The notes beneath the pieces were generated by a model. It did not search any database and was not told the DNA's origin. It was given only the letters and a program-made list of their open reading frames with translations. Below are positions 37,801 to 51,884 of a DNA stretch of 64,000 nucleotides, piece by piece; position 1 is the first letter of the stretch; the number at the start of each line of letters is the position of its first letter. A program made the position numbers and the translations under genes. This DNA comes from Anarhynchus alexandrinus (taxonomy: Eukaryota; Chordata; Aves; Charadriiformes; Charadriidae): NCBI GenBank assembly GCA_008711295.1, contig VUYV01000090.1:1522492-1586491 (forward strand), written 5' to 3'.

Positions 37801-40800
37801 ATTCCTAGTTTTTATAATTTTGTACCAGTTTATGGGGGCACCACTTAAATACACAGCTGTAGAATTGGTTTTTAATTTAATTTAATTGGACTTATACTGC
37901 TCAAGCATGGCTCTTAGGTTTTTCTAACCAACGGTCATATGAGTGACTTGTACCTAGAAATTAATTAACTTTAGAACATATAGATATTTTGAATGTGTTA
38001 ATCCTTCACTAACTACACTGTTATTTTACTGATGAATATTTAATGGTATGAAGGACCTCTGTATTCAGCTTTCGCAAGCAGAAACAAAAGGAGTGGCTGG
38101 TTGTTAGGTGAACTATGCAATTCATACTGTAGTAAGCCATAAAAAATGAAAAGAGTACAACAGCAGAAAGACATGGAGGTTGCTGCACCCTGCCTTGTGC
38201 TAGGTAAAGGCAAGCGAGAAGACAGGAGAGTGTTTGCTCTCCCGGTGGGCCAAGGGCTCTGTGCTAGGGAAGCACCAGCTGGTGCTCTGTCTTGCGGGAC
38301 TTCCATCTCATCCCCTGGTTTGTATTGAGGGAAAATGTACCACGGGATGCGTTGTCTTATCCTGCCACGTGTGATCCTGTTTCTGCAGCCAAGGACTTAT
38401 CAACTGCGGTCAGTGTGCCCTTACTGTAGCTCTCAGTCTTGCTGTAAATGCACTGCAGCCAGAGCAAAATCTCTACTCCTACAGTCCTCCTGCTATTCCT
38501 TTTTTTTTGTTAGAGCTCCAGATAAGAAGGGTGTGCTCAACAGTAGGTGCCATCAGCTTGCTCTCTATATAGTCTTTATAGGCTTTTTCCTTTAATTTTC
38601 CTAGGTATATTTGGATTCAGGCTTCTTAGCGTTTGCCTTTCTTTGGTTAAAACCTCATTAGGCTCCTATCATATTTCAAACTAAATAGAATATCCTGACT
38701 AAAATGTCAGTGACATTCTTATAATGGCCATGTCTGAAAGAAGCTAAAATACTGGTTGTAATTTATTTATATAGCATGCAAAGGTCGTAGACGATTTAGA
38801 GAGAAGTTTAAAGACAAACAATCATTCTGATCATGTAATGGTATATCTCAGAATATCTCAGCTTCATCAGAAGACTTTTAGTTAGTGTGAGCAGTGCTGG
38901 AGCTGGATTGAAAGTCACAACATGAAGATACCTGCCATTCCCAGCCCTGCTCTTCAGTACTCATCAGATCTGCACAAAAACGGCCACTGGTTTCACTGGA
39001 TGTCATATGAGACCTGTTGCGCATTGCTTTCTCAGTAAGGGGGTCTATTGAAATCACTTTGAAATCCATTAAAGATGAAAGGAGCAGCATATTCCAGGGC
39101 ACTTTTATTTTGATGAGACTCAAATTTAAGTATCTAACTTCAGTTGCCAGGTTTAAAAGAACTGGCCTTCTTTTTTCCCCTTAACAAAGTGAACATTTGA
39201 ATTCTAAATCACAATCAGCCAAGCCCATGACTGCCAAATTAGGGATGACAGGTATACCCCGCTGTGCATAGTTTCAGAGAGACGTTTTCAGATACGAATT
39301 TAGCTTTCAACAAAGGCATGATTTCTTTGTAACTTTCCTGTCACATTCGCTTTATAGGACAGTAATCACCAAGCATTCACAAATAAGTGGTTACCCCAAA
39401 ATATTGCTTGCGCTCAGTTTATTAGTGTGTGTGATACAGCTGTGTGCTGGTAACCTGTAATATTGCAACATACTGAAAACTTGAACTGCAGAATCAAATA
39501 AACATAGAGATTAATCAAGTGCTGTGCTAATCAATTTTTCATATTTAATTAAAGAAAGTGTTTTGCTTTGGAAAGTTGCCACGAGAGCTGCAGATTTCCA
39601 TTCGCAGCCGAGCAGACCGATACTGAACCCAAGAAACCTCTCCCCACATGGTATGCGGGGCTGCTGGGCATCAGAGAGAGTTGGGCAGCTGGAACAACTG
39701 AGTGTGGAGCATGGAGAAGGCTGCAATATGCTTATATCTCTTCTTTTTGGACTTAGTAAATACCACACAAGGCTGCATCGTTTTACATCAGCTGAGATCC
39801 TGGCCTTGTATTTTGGTGAAAAAAGGAGTGTTTTGAAAAGAGGGAGAGACAGACTTAGGAAGGACCTGGAGATGGGAAGCTGGCATGCTACCAGAGCAGC
39901 CCTTGCTTAAGTGGAGCTGTATTTAAGTACTGCTGTGCTCTTTGCCATTGTTTCACAAAGGCAATTATGCTGAGTTCATTAAGACGGCATCAAAGGCAGA
40001 GAGCTCCCACCAGTTATTGTACGACCACTGCAGCAAGTATGCGAGTGTGCTGTTCATATGCATAGAGAAATGGTAGTGGGTACTTTGTTTTCTTGCCTTA
40101 CAGCCTACATTCAACATCATTTATAAACAATGAAGTCAATAAAAATTTTGAAGAATGTCTCTGAAAATAAGCCTGCTTTGGAGTAATTATCTCTCAGTGT
40201 TGTTAAAGGTTAATTTGGGCAACACAGAAAACGGGAGTTTACTGTCTTTATGTACATTACAGACCGTGGCATCAACTCCCTTCCCGCTGATGCTGGCAGA
40301 AAACTCTAGCTGGTTTTCAATGCTCTGGGTTTAATTTCTAAATATAGTCTTAGATCACACCTGCCCTGCAGCGGCAGCAGGAGATCCCATTTACCTCACC
40401 TTGTTAGCCTAGGTACTGTAGCAGCGAAGCTGCAGCCACACGCTTGGCCCAGGCAGTGAAAACATGGGTTGCCCTTCTGAGGAAAGCCAGCCACAGCAAT
40501 TGGAAATCACGTGGCCGTCCACCTCCCCTCAAAATCCCACAAAGCTGTTTAATTTTAAGATACGTATATTATATTTGCTTGTGACTTCGAGTCATTTGGT
40601 TTTCTACTCATAATGGCTTAAATTTTAGCTTTTACTAAAAAAAAATATGAGTTTTTATCATTCAATGTCATGATGCTGGAGTCTTTTTAAGAAAAGTTAT
40701 CTAATGGTAAAAGAAGTAGGCAGAAATTATCATTATCCAAAGTGGACATCATCTGAAAGAAGGCATGTTTTCTCGTGGGCATTTAGATGTTTGGAGATCT

Positions 40801-43800
40801 TTAGTTATGAAAGAAGTCCTGTCAAAGGATGCATATTGAAGTGTATTCTACATGTGACTATGAATGAGGATAAATTTAAAATTGAATTAGCTGTGAAACT
40901 AGGATGCTTTCATCATCGGTAATGGAAGAGTCAAAATAAAGTACAAATATACTTAATGTCTGATAGGTAAAGTCTGGTTTGACCTGTAAATGTAATGGTG
41001 CAGAAGCAGCATGGTCTCACGTGTGTTGCACAAGCTAATGGAAATACTGGCATTATACATGCACCCGTATGATGACATGCAGTTGCTTGTATGCACTTAG
41101 CAAACAAAAGCAACACAGATGTTTCTTCTACAAAAGCAGTATATATCATTGTACCAACTTACACAGCGAGAAGAAGAACAAGGCCACTGATCTTGTTTTC
41201 TGGAGAAGTTACAACAGCCACATCACCAGTGAACTCCCTCAATGTCCCCCCCCAACGTGATATTTGCAAAAGCTGTGTGCCATATGTTGTGGTCTATGTG
41301 GGTGCGTTTAGAAAGCAAGCACTCACAACCATGCAAAAATAGAGCCCAAATTGGTCTTTTCTGAGCATGTGTCTATATGAATTTACCACTAGTGACAGAA
41401 CTAGCATGCTGCCTTTTCAGATGTTTTTTGGGGGGAAGGTCTGTAGCTATATATGGAGACACTAGTGAATACTACTCTGTTATTGTAATAATACTGATTG
41501 ATAGAAATATCCATTGCCTTTTGTGGACAGCCAGAGGAGTTGCCTTTGTGTGCAGGGCAGAACTACCTCTGCACCCATGGAAACAGCAGCCATTGAAAAG
41601 CAAAACGGCAAAATTCTTGTGCGCATTAGCAGGAACATAGAGGGAATGAGATCGTGGTTGAAATAAATCCCTTACCTTTTTACATTCCTCCCATTCACTT
41701 CGGTAACTGCAGAACCGAGAACTCTGCGTTCAACTTAATTCTACATCTGTTCCCTTCTTTCTGCCCCCGTAGCTCTGAGGCATTGGGCTTAAATATTTCC
41801 CAGAGCTCCTGCTAGGGTACTGCATTTCCAGATATGCTTTATGCAAGCTTTCTTTGTAACCACAGAATCCTACATTGGCTGGTGGACATGTAGGCTGCCC
41901 TAGCATAGGAAACTTCAGGTTGTTTAGGTCTGAGAAGGGAAGCCATATTACATGCAAAAAAGGTACTGAAAATGCTTCCTTTCATGGCAAGCAGTGTAAC
42001 TACTTGTGTTTGCTCCTAGAAAAGCAGTTCATTTTGACTGCCCTGCTTTGTTTTTATAAATGTAATCTATAGAAGTAATGATAAGCCAAGCGAGCTCTAA
42101 GGGTCCTGGCACCGTCAGGCTCTTTAGAATTCATTGTAGCAGGGGAGAACATCTGCAGTCTGAAACCTCGGGAGTTTGGAACGAAAAACTATTCTGTTTG
42201 TTTAACCGGCAATGAACTATTTTTAAATGCCTTTCTTATTTGTTAATACCAAATAATGACAATAAAAAGGAAAATGTGGTGTTATGTAGCTTCAGAAGAG
42301 AGTAGGCCGTTTCTCCAAAATTCTTGTTTCTTCAGCTACGGCTTCTTCCCTCATCTCAGAGTGAGTCTCGTCGATGACTATGACATTCCTAGTGGTCTGG
42401 ATATATCCTTGCATTGAGGTCCAAAGTCCTGGATGTGTGCTGAAACTGTTTGAGATTCAGAGCAGCTCACCATTGTGCTGTCTGCCTTAAGTATGTGGTG
42501 ATGGGCAACCTTTCATTATATGCTCCACCAGGGAAAAATCAGGCATCCCCTCCCCGTGACTGACAAGAGGCAGTGAAATCTCATCGCTTTCTGCTCTCCA
42601 TCACCCTGCCTCAGCCCATCAGCTAACTGACAGATGGTACATGGTCCTGATGTATAGGTACTGGGAGATTAAAGAACAGCTCTACAACAAAATAAACCCA
42701 TAGGACACAAGTAGCTTTTAAAATGACCTCAGGAGACGTGTCAGTCAGTGCACAGTATGGGATTTTCTCAAGTAGGAATTGCGTTTACGGATTGTGTGTG
42801 TTGTTTAAACTATAAAATGCGTTATTGCCAACTATTTGCCCAGCTGTTTCTTCCTGAGATGAAGGAGTGAGCTGGATCTAGGGTTCCCTGTGTCCATAAA
42901 CAGAGATTATAGATCAATATCTACAGCTATCTACCTGCCTATGCTGAATGTCTCTTTTTAAATTGACAGTGGCTAAGTTGTGTGTAAAGCAGAGCAGAAT
43001 TCTCCTGTGATGTTGATTACAACACACACTGTGCACATATCTTATTTCCAGGGGACAATGACTTAGACGTTGTTGAAGCAGAGAGAAGCACATGGGCCTC
43101 AGTGTAGTTTAATGGCAAATCACACTTGTCAAAAGTGCAGATAAGGGAGCCTCACTCCAAGCCATTTCTATAACAAAAAAATGGAACAAAACTTCACCCT
43201 GGTCTCTGTGCATACTGATCTCAGTGTGGGAGTTTTGCTTGCAGGAGGGTGGTGGGATCGGTCCTTTAATATGAAGGTTTTCGCCATGGTCTGCCTGTTA
43301 TGCGCTTCTCCCCCCACCCAAATTTTAGCCAAAGTGTTGTTTTGGTTTTTTTTTCCTGTGGAGATGAGCTGTTTGGGTTTTGTGAGCTTTTAAAAACCTG
43401 AAGCAGAAGCCCTCAGTAGCTTAATAATGAATTTTGCCATGGCAAGGCACCAAACTGGTGTGTATGCAGTTTGCTGGTGTGCAGGAAATCAGCAGTGTTT
43501 TGTGTGGGCACCTTCCTTAACTGGCTTTACATTAAGTAACTTTTAATTTGAGGATGGCTGATTCATTGCACCATTCAAGTGTATAGATATTTTGGGGGAA
43601 CAAGTCTTTCACGGGATGATTGTTTCTTTGTTCCTTAGGTGCAAAGTTATTTGTGAGACCATGGCTCTGTGTGAGATACCAGCCTCAAGCAAGAGATGTT
43701 TGACTAGATCCAATGCAGGCGAGGGGGGAGGAAAGAGTTGAAATCAATGTGTTCACAGGTGAAATCTCAGGTGTTCACAGGATATTGCACCAAGCTTATC

Positions 43801-46800
43801 TGTGTGCTTGGCTTAAAACCAAATAAGCTCTTTGATTGCTCTGGAGTGATTTACTTTCAAGAAGAAAACCTGACAGTTTTTTAACTATCAAAGGTAGTAA
43901 AGAGTCCTTTAGAATTTCCCATTTTAAATTTGGATATTTTTTTTTTAGTCTGTTTATTTACCTATATACTCGTAGACTGGTAGCACAAGGCAGTTGTGAA
44001 TGGTGAGAGAAAGACGAAAAGAGCTTTTGCAGCAGCTGGAGCCACTGAAGAAGCGGAGACAGATTTGTCTTTAGTTACAGCAGGAAAAGCTGGAGAAGCT
44101 CTGATGAGGAAATAAAAAAATCGGCTAAACCCAGTGTTTAGGTCTTGATCCTTCGGTCAAAACAGCCAGTCCTCTGGTGTCAGATCTATAAAGAACAGTT
44201 GAAGTGCCTTCAGGGGAACCCCACCTTCTCCAAGAATGATGGGAGACAACCAGTTGCCTCCCAGGTCTCTTTGTGAGAGGGGCAGTGCCTTGGCTGAGAA
44301 ATGCTTGCTTGCAGCCTCCAGGCCCTTCTCACTAAGACAGGGCTGCCCTGAACTGTGGAAAAGAGACGAGGTGTCGGGACAGGGAGACCCTTATGATGCA
44401 GTCTGGTTATGAGCTGCCTCTTCTGTGGAGGAACCAAGGCCTTGACTTTGGTCTAAGCAACACTAGCAAATTTATAAGCAAGTGAAAGCACTCTGGAAAG
44501 GAAATATATGTGATTTCATCTACCATGACATGCTGTAGAGAGCTGAATTATTAAAATGCATGAGAGTTTCTCTTTTGAGCCAAATCGGGAGCTGCAACTC
44601 TTCTCTGATCTGAGGCCTGGCAGTAGGTCAGATTTTTGCTTTCAGCATACAGTAAGTACAAGACATTGCTCCACCTGCTTTCACTTGGTTTTCTGAGATG
44701 AAGACTTGTCAGGTGCCTCCTCTTTGTGGCTGCCTCTAAGTGCTGTGGTCGTGCAGGCTGCAGCCTGAGACAACTCCACATGGCTCAGCAGGAGTGGTGC
44801 CCAGGGGCCGCTCCTGCTGGAAAAGTGGTTGGAAAGTGAGCTCAGGCAATTTTCATTGCAGTTCTTAGGCACGGGAAAACAGACTGAGATGTCTCCTCTT
44901 TCCCAGACTGTGCTGGCTACTAGTGAAGAGCAAATAACGCAGAAGATGACCAGTGAAGCTGCCATGATTCCTACTGCAGAATAGAAGGTACCTTTATGGT
45001 ACCCTTCAGGCTTCACCATTGTATAAAAACACAGTTGTGACCTAAGCTAAATCAAGACCAGACCTCGTCCCTTACGAAAAGACTTGAAGAAGCTGCTCAG
45101 CGATGAAGCTGTATTTCCTGGGGTTTTCATCAGTTTCCTCTTAGTGAGCAAGTGCTCTCTTGCTGAATGGGCGGGTGTTGGGTTCCAATAGAGCCATGAG
45201 GAAATGAACAAAAACCATAGGAGGGCCAAGACCACTGGCATGAAGGGCTTGTGCTTCTGGCAGGCTCAGAGATGTTTTTCCCTTATGTAAACACTCTGCT
45301 CTCCCCCCCCCCCAGTACTCCTCATCCCAGTTTCCTGGCAGTAAAAGGCCCATAAAATTGTGCTGGTAAACAAGGCATCCTCAAGTACTGCCTTGGTGGC
45401 CATGTGTGACCATGAGAGACTTCATGTGTGGTCACCACGTGAAAACATATCATTTCAAAGAACTGCAAGTATAATACTTTCACTGTAGCTGGAGGTTTGA
45501 CAATTTACTGGAGAGCCTCACACGCAGCTCCGCAGGCTTGTTTGAAGAAATGCCGCCCCAGGCACCTCTCATCTGGCTCTTAATTTCCTCCTCAGGAGAC
45601 AAGGTGTGCGTGTGTCTGAGAGAAGATGTCAGGACGGCCTATTTAAAACTTCAGCGTAATCACGAGCTGGGTGAAGCTTTCAGCAGGTTCCCACAGACTG
45701 CATGTGGGGAAAGAGTGTGAAGCGCAGACAGGCGCACACGTACCCTCCGTGGGTAGAGCAGCCTCTGAGATGTGAGGGACCTGCAGAGCTTCTGGAGGCA
45801 GGAGGAGCCCCCCAGCCCTCGGTGCTGTGGTGTGAAGCGTGCCTAGGTGGTTCTGGGAAGCTGATGCAGGTCATGACTCTGAATAACTTACTCTGCGTAT
45901 GGAAATGCCCCTCCCTCCAAAATTAGATGTGTGCTTTCAGGCAGAATGGGGTATCAGCAGGGTTTCTGTCTTTACCTTTTACTTCTGAGACATAAAAAAA
46001 AATAATTAGAAAGAGGGAGTTTTAAAAATCTTTAACAGTGCTTTTTTGCCGTTTTGTATCGAGGATTTTGGAGCAAAACTGAAGCCTTTCCTGTCGTATT
46101 GTTATGTTCCCAGAAGTGGTGATTAGCAACCAAGATAAGTAGCTAAGGCTTTTCTGCAGAGATAGTGTTCTTGGATGCAAGGCACAGTGATTCCCATGGC
46201 AGCGCTGCCTGCACGGTCCCTGCTGCCCAGCGCTGGAGCTGAGACTCCATTTTCATTGCATCCTTCCTAGCAAATCAGAAATAGGAAGCTGGATGGGTTT
46301 ATTCCTTAACCTGTATATAACAAGTAACTTCTTCTTTCTGGCATTAAGGTATTTGCCTTTATTCAGCACAAAGCACTTCAGTGGGTTGCTGAATTACTAT
46401 TAGCTCCCACTGGAGAGTACGTGAAGTATATTCCTTGTGAAGCAAAGTTGTAATACGCTGCAAGTTCCAAAGCACTGATGCAATATTTATGTTGTTCCAC
46501 GTTCTACTGGCAGATTTAAGCATAATATTGTAGACTGGCAGGAGGCTGTTATGATCTAAACTCCTCGATTATGTCAGTGTTTAATTTTAAGTTCTGTTGC
46601 ACAGAGCAATGTATCCAGTTACGTTTTTATGTATGATTCTCCTTCTAGGAAGCAGAGCTGTCGGTGGTAGTGACCTAGGCTGAAAGGTGTAGAGCTTTCT
46701 TCTCACTCAGATTAAACCATGCATGGTTTGGGCTCTATAACCTCAGTCATTTGTCCAAAAGACATGTTTTTCAGTGCAACAGCAGGTGGCTTATCTCTCA

Positions 46801-49800
46801 CTGGTGCTGTGTTATCTGTAAGTCCTGGACTGAGGTCCCATTATCCCATTTAATTTGGAAGCATATGCAAGTACTGTAAGGAGGATGCAAATGTACAAGA
46901 CCTTTCCTCACAGTCCCTTTGGTTTTACGTCAGACTCATTTTTGATTTGCATTATGCTGGCAGAACAGATTAGCCACTTTCCCCCAGCTCCCTTGTCTTC
47001 CCCTTCAGAAAGGTCCATCAGAACTAACGTGCACTGCCTGTGTTAGTCCTCTCGCCTAATGATTAATTTGTTTATTTTCTCATTTAATGCAGGGTGGTCT
47101 CCACTTGGCTTCTTCAACCCACAGTCTTAAGAGAGTACTGTAAGCTTTGCAGGTGATCAGCACCTATGAAACCATTAATTTTTGTGAAGCACTCAGCACC
47201 CACTTAAGCAAGAAAACATTTTTGATTTGAAAAGTTTGGCACCCACTATGCTTAGCAATTAGAAGGAGTTTCATGGGTAGTTTTGGTTTCAAAACTGAGT
47301 TTCTTGAAACGAGTGAGGCTTGCTGATCTGAGTCTTTAGGTGCTACTGAAAATCTGGATGTGTGCAGTTGCCTGTTCCTGTTGATAGTAGCTGTGAGACT
47401 GATGGGTGTTTTGCATGCCTGAAGGTTATTTGTCTGGTATCTAAAATCTAAAAGATCATCCCAAATGGTTGGCCTCATCCTATAAACTGATAAATTTCTA
47501 GAGAAGACATTTTATTTTGGTTCCATCAGTAGAGATTGCATGTAAGAGAAGTTGGGTTGTACATCTTTTTCCATTGCGCATGATGCTCATATTAGCAGCA
47601 CAGCCACAGCTTCCGTCAGAAAGTGCACTTAAGTTTTTAACTTTAAAGACAAGTAGAATTTTTTTGCTTCAATTCTTAATGCTAAGAACATCCTTGAAAA
47701 CTTAATTGCATTTGTGATAATGTAAGCCTGCTCTATAGAAGGCATTTTATCACTTTAGTTCACTAGAAACACAAATTTGTTCTTGGCAGTTAAATATTGA
47801 GGCTGAAATTTATCCCAGCTAACTGAGGAATAGTAGCTTCCCTGTGTGGCCAAGAAGAAGTCTACCCAATCACGTCTTAAGTGGGCTGTAGCACCTTTGT
47901 AAGCATCTCTCTCTCCACTGATTGCATCAGCTACTCTTCTAACTTAAGTACTTTGGTCATTAAAGTTAAGGATGAACGAACGTAGGCCTGAGGAAGGCCC
48001 CACTTTTTGTTGATGAACAGAGGTAAAATGCTTACAGTCCAATCAAATACTTTTCATTCCTCTATTTGTTGCTGTGGCTGTCTGTGAATGTCTGTCTTCC
48101 TTTCTATTAATGAATACAGATGTGTAACTGCCTGCACCCATCTGGCTTTGTTCAATAAATGCGCAGGCACAGACGTTTATATCAAATATTGATAAATACA
48201 GCCTTTAATATGTAAATTTGTCTTGTGAACAAAACTATGTCTGCCTGCTTTTTTTCATGGAGAGGCATTTCTGCCATGGTGATACTTTTTTTGATTGCCA
48301 TTGTATTCTGTCTACAGTGGCACATGTATTGATGCTTGAGAGTCACAGGGTGGAACAATTCCTGAAATATATTTGGGGAGAGGAATAAAAAAGATAGAAG
48401 GAATTCTTTGGACACAAAAATTCTCCTTCTGTTTCGATAGCAGCTTCTTCCTCATCCAAATACTTTTTCAGCAATCAGAGATTCAATGTGTAAGGTGCAC
48501 TAAAGAGGTCCTAAATGGTACCAAGTAACATCTGCGGGAGTGTCAGACAGGAGGGCGTTAAAAGGTGCACCTATGTGTGTACACGCCAGAAAAAAGTGAG
48601 TAATACTAACCTCTAGCTTTCAAAATTTGTAACACTCTGCAAGTAGTGAACTAAGGCCCTGCTAATACATTTGACAGGTGCTCAGTGGGGTTGTAAGACC
48701 CTAAGGTGAGTCGCAGTAGGGGAGAGCCTAACCAAAGGTTGTGAGCAGTCATTTCTCTTGCAGGGTAGTTTGTGATCAATTATCGCACTTGCTGTTAATT
48801 CTAAGATCTTCAGGACCTGCAGTTTCAAGGGATTTTTTTTCTTTCTCTCCCCCCTCCCCCTCCTATTTTTTTTTTTGCCAAGAAGTTGTTAATCTGAAGA
48901 AGTCTACTGGAAAAGCAGGAAGGAGTCAGCTTTGATATTTTCACAGGAGAAAGTTGCAACTAAGTATGGCTTTAAAGAGGACAAGGGTGTTGTATGGGTG
49001 TTCAAGGAGCCTGTGGTGAACTAACTGCATGGCTATGCATGCCCTTCTCTCCTGGCTGCTCCAAACATATTTTATTTTGGCTTTTTCAGAAAATCAGGTA
49101 TAAAATGCATCTTACTGTAGAGAAGCATGCTAGTAAAAGCATTTTTTTCCCAAAAGTTGAAAAACATGCTTTTAATTGCTTTTTTTTTTGTTTTCTTATG
49201 TTTGTAAAAGTTTGTCCTGATTTGGACTGCTCAGGACAGAAAGGGCAATTTGTTATCTTGAAGTACAGGATATTTACCTTCCCCCTCCTCACTTTCCTTG
49301 GTTCTTTTTTTTTTGCTCTGGAAGCCAGATGTGATGAATTATCAGGACTGCAACTTGCTTGCAGATTATTTGATGCCCTTTGCTACACAGGAAAGACTTG
49401 TCCATCCAATCTTGTTTACTGCGTGCTCCATCCAGCACCTCCCACCCAGTGACTTGCTGCCCACTTTGCTGTGCAGGTACTGTCATCTGTGAAGTTGCCC
49501 TCTAAAAAGGAAAAGGTGCCTCTCCGGGTACCACAACTGATGGGTTTCTGTCAGGGGTCTCGGGTCCAGCCCTGCCACTGTAGACATATAGCATTTATTA
49601 TGCTCCTAAGCAGAGTTTTAAGAGGAATTAAGGTAGAGATGTAAAACTGTAGGGTATGTATGGTTACTCAGTGTCATGAAATGCAAACTTAAGCTATTCA
49701 GTCTGTTAAAATACTTTGGTTTCCTCATCTGACCTCAGAACTTTCTATGGAGAATACTTGCATGTCACTTATGGCTTTTTTAGTATCTCCAGAAATGTCA

Positions 49801-51189
49801 GAAACTCTATTAGTTTTTCCAGAGACACATATGCAGAAATAGATGGCATTATTTCAGTGGTTTATAGAAAGATTACTGGATTAAACTACCTTTTTGTCTA
49901 GACAGGCTCCAGCAGTTGCACTGTGGTACAAAAGTAAAATTGGAAATGTATTAAAAATCAACATTTTATTTAATGCTGTAAATTGTACTTCAAAACAATT
50001 TACATGACATTGCCATTATGTACGCAAACGCAAGGAGCAATGCCAATAAGTTGGAAGCTCTGTGGGTTGTATTTTATGCTTTGTACTGCGGTAAAGGAAT
50101 GTATCAAAGAAACCTCTCAAATATACACATATGTTGTAAAAAGTAACACCATAAAACATCAGGATTTGAAATGCTTGCAGTAAGTGCTCTGTGGGATTAT
50201 GCTGCCTTCATAAAAAGGTTGTCAGCACAAAGAGACTAATTCCAGCCTTAAATTAACTAGCTCAGGGCAGCATGTTTTGGTACCGAGTGGCAGGCCTTGT
50301 GAATCACTCCTGGAACATTTGCCCTGTGGATGGAGGAAGAACATGGTCCATAAAGTTCACAATGGGTCTGAAAAGCAGAAATGTGTGTTGGAATCCTGTT
50401 GCGCTCGTTGGCTAAACTCAGCGGCAGGGAGCCTGCGGTTCATCAGCTCTGCCTTCGTTTAGGAAAAAAAGAAAAAGGAAAAGTACATAGAAAAAAAAAA
50501 ACCCACACATGGGGGAAGTTCCTCTCATCCTGAGCCCTTTTTTCTTCTGTTTTCTCAGGGGTTTTATTGTTGTCCTGGACAGAGTCTTAAGCTTTGAATT
50601 TTACGTAAATGTTTTCTAAAGAGCAGTGCCCAGATAGGACGGGGTGGGAAGCGTGTTTCAGCCCTCAGGTTCAATGTATTCCAGATGCCAGAGCCTGCAC
50701 CCAGCACTCTGCAGGCTCCCAGTACCTCTGGGTGGGAATGGCATCTCCTCCATTCCTCCTCCTCCCCACCGCATGGATTAGAGCTTGGATGAACTATTCC
50801 TGAGTCTTCGGAGGAGACTGTTCCTTCAGGTCCTTCCCTCAGAAAGCACAGCTCTCGTGAAGACCTGCCGCTCCCACCAGCGCTTCCCAAAGTCCACCCT
50901 AATAACCAGAAATGTGAAACTTCCTCCCATAATACATCAGAGCTTTTTCCAAATTCCCTTAAAAAGTTAGATTGGTCTTGTATGTAGGGAATTGGAGAAC
51001 AGTATTTGATCAATGAGAAGAAGGAAAAAAAACTCTCCCGGAAAGCCGTTTGCATTCTACGCGTTGTCCTGGGAAATAAACACCTACCTTTACTGTGTCG
51101 TTTTAACGCTGCTTTTAACAACTTTTGCACACGCAAATACATATTAAGCAATACGATGCCTGTTAACTAGGTGTTCATGAGCTGTGATA
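31801..51189. other. Unassigned non-coding DNA
   Basis: A long stretch in which I recognise no exon, RNA gene or named repeat. Faint resemblance to the ancient CR1 may persist to about 32100. Several 3'-splice-like pyrimidine tracts followed by AG occur at 32640-32870, but no open frame between them matches a known protein. Three adjacent - strand frames at 44551-45353 have hydrophobic runs and are discussed under findings. Short simple tracts include a C-run at 45302-45313. The segment 40000-40330 and that around 50000-50160 look more information-rich than their surroundings, but this cannot be tested here. A 195-codon - strand frame at 50564-51151 is not convincing as a gene. Confidence 0.45.
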
Positions 51190-51405
51190 GATTACTTTTA
51201 ACGGCCGGCATTTACCTCCTCCATCAAACCTTCTTTGATAGGCTGCTGCCACGGCAGAGACGGAGCTGAACTTTGCGGGCGCAGAAAGCCACCGGCGCCC
51301 GGCCCGAGGAGTTACAGGTCTCGGCCAGATTATTAAGAGCGCCGGACTCTGTGCCTCCCGCGCTTTCCATCTCTCTCTGGCTGGCCTATTGCCATTTTCA
51401 TGCCA

Positions 51406-51419
51406 GTCTCCATGGTAAC
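51406..51419. promoter_or_regulatory. RFX X-box-like site GTCTCCATGGTAAC
   Basis: The site matches the X-box form GTNRCC-spacer-RGYAAC at all but one position, with the two half-sites separated by AT, close to the canonical GTTGCCATGGCAAC. RFX factors bind such sites in promoters of ciliary genes and MHC class II genes. Its location inside the CpG island makes chance less likely, but binding is inferred only. Confidence 0.5.
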
Positions 51420-51518
51420 TTCTTTCGGGATAAAATAACAGAAATGTGAGTTAGTTGCCTGCCCACAGGAAAGCTGCCACGGTCCCGGTGCCAGAGCCCC
51501 GGCGAGACGCGGCCCCGG

Positions 51519-51524
51519 CACGTG
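51519..51524. promoter_or_regulatory. E-box CACGTG in CpG island
   Basis: A palindromic CACGTG, the class bound by MYC/MAX, USF and CLOCK/BMAL1-type factors. It lies in the densest CpG stretch. Six bases is weak evidence on its own. Confidence 0.3.
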
Positions 51525-51884
51525 CATTCCAGCGGGGTTAGGCAGGTTACGACAGCTGCTTCCAGTTAAAGGTGAAATCTCTCCTTCCCCGCTAGCCTTG
51601 CTGGGGGACGTCTCCTCAGCCCTTCTGTCTCATGTTTGGAAACATCCCCGCGTAATTTTTCCGCGGATTACTCTTCCCCTCCTGTTTGCAGGTTTGCATG
51701 ATTCATTTTACTTTCTAAATGGCTTTGTTAATAAAAGCTTCAGTTTTCAAATGAAACATTAGCTGGTAACTGGGGAAATGTTACAGGAAAATGCTTACTA
51801 ACAGTTGTTAGTAAATTAACGAGTTTGCTGTGCTGCAGTGTACATAGGAAATGGCAATATAAAAAATGATTTAGAGAGCCAGGC

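Larger units (their letters stand above)
51201..51670. promoter_or_regulatory. Isolated CpG-rich island, candidate promoter or enhancer
   Basis: By hand I count about 31 CpG dinucleotides in roughly 480 bp, against near-absence in the surrounding AT-rich DNA. The densest parts are 51245-51350 and 51480-51530. No known repeat is recognisable here and no open frame looks coding. Vertebrate CpG islands usually mark promoters or developmental enhancers that stay unmethylated. An RFX X-box-like site (51406-51419) and a CACGTG E-box (51519-51524) lie inside. Possible roles are the promoter of an unannotated long non-coding RNA, the first exon of a gene extending outside the window, or an orphan island. 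Confidence 0.6.

Noticed and set aside
50564..51151. 195-codon - strand open frame just left of the CpG island
   Set aside because: Low-complexity, proline/serine/glycine-rich with no recognised domain, no splice or polyadenylation context, and overlapping + strand frames of similar quality. It looks like a chance frame in GC-richer DNA, though a transcript from the island would reopen the question.
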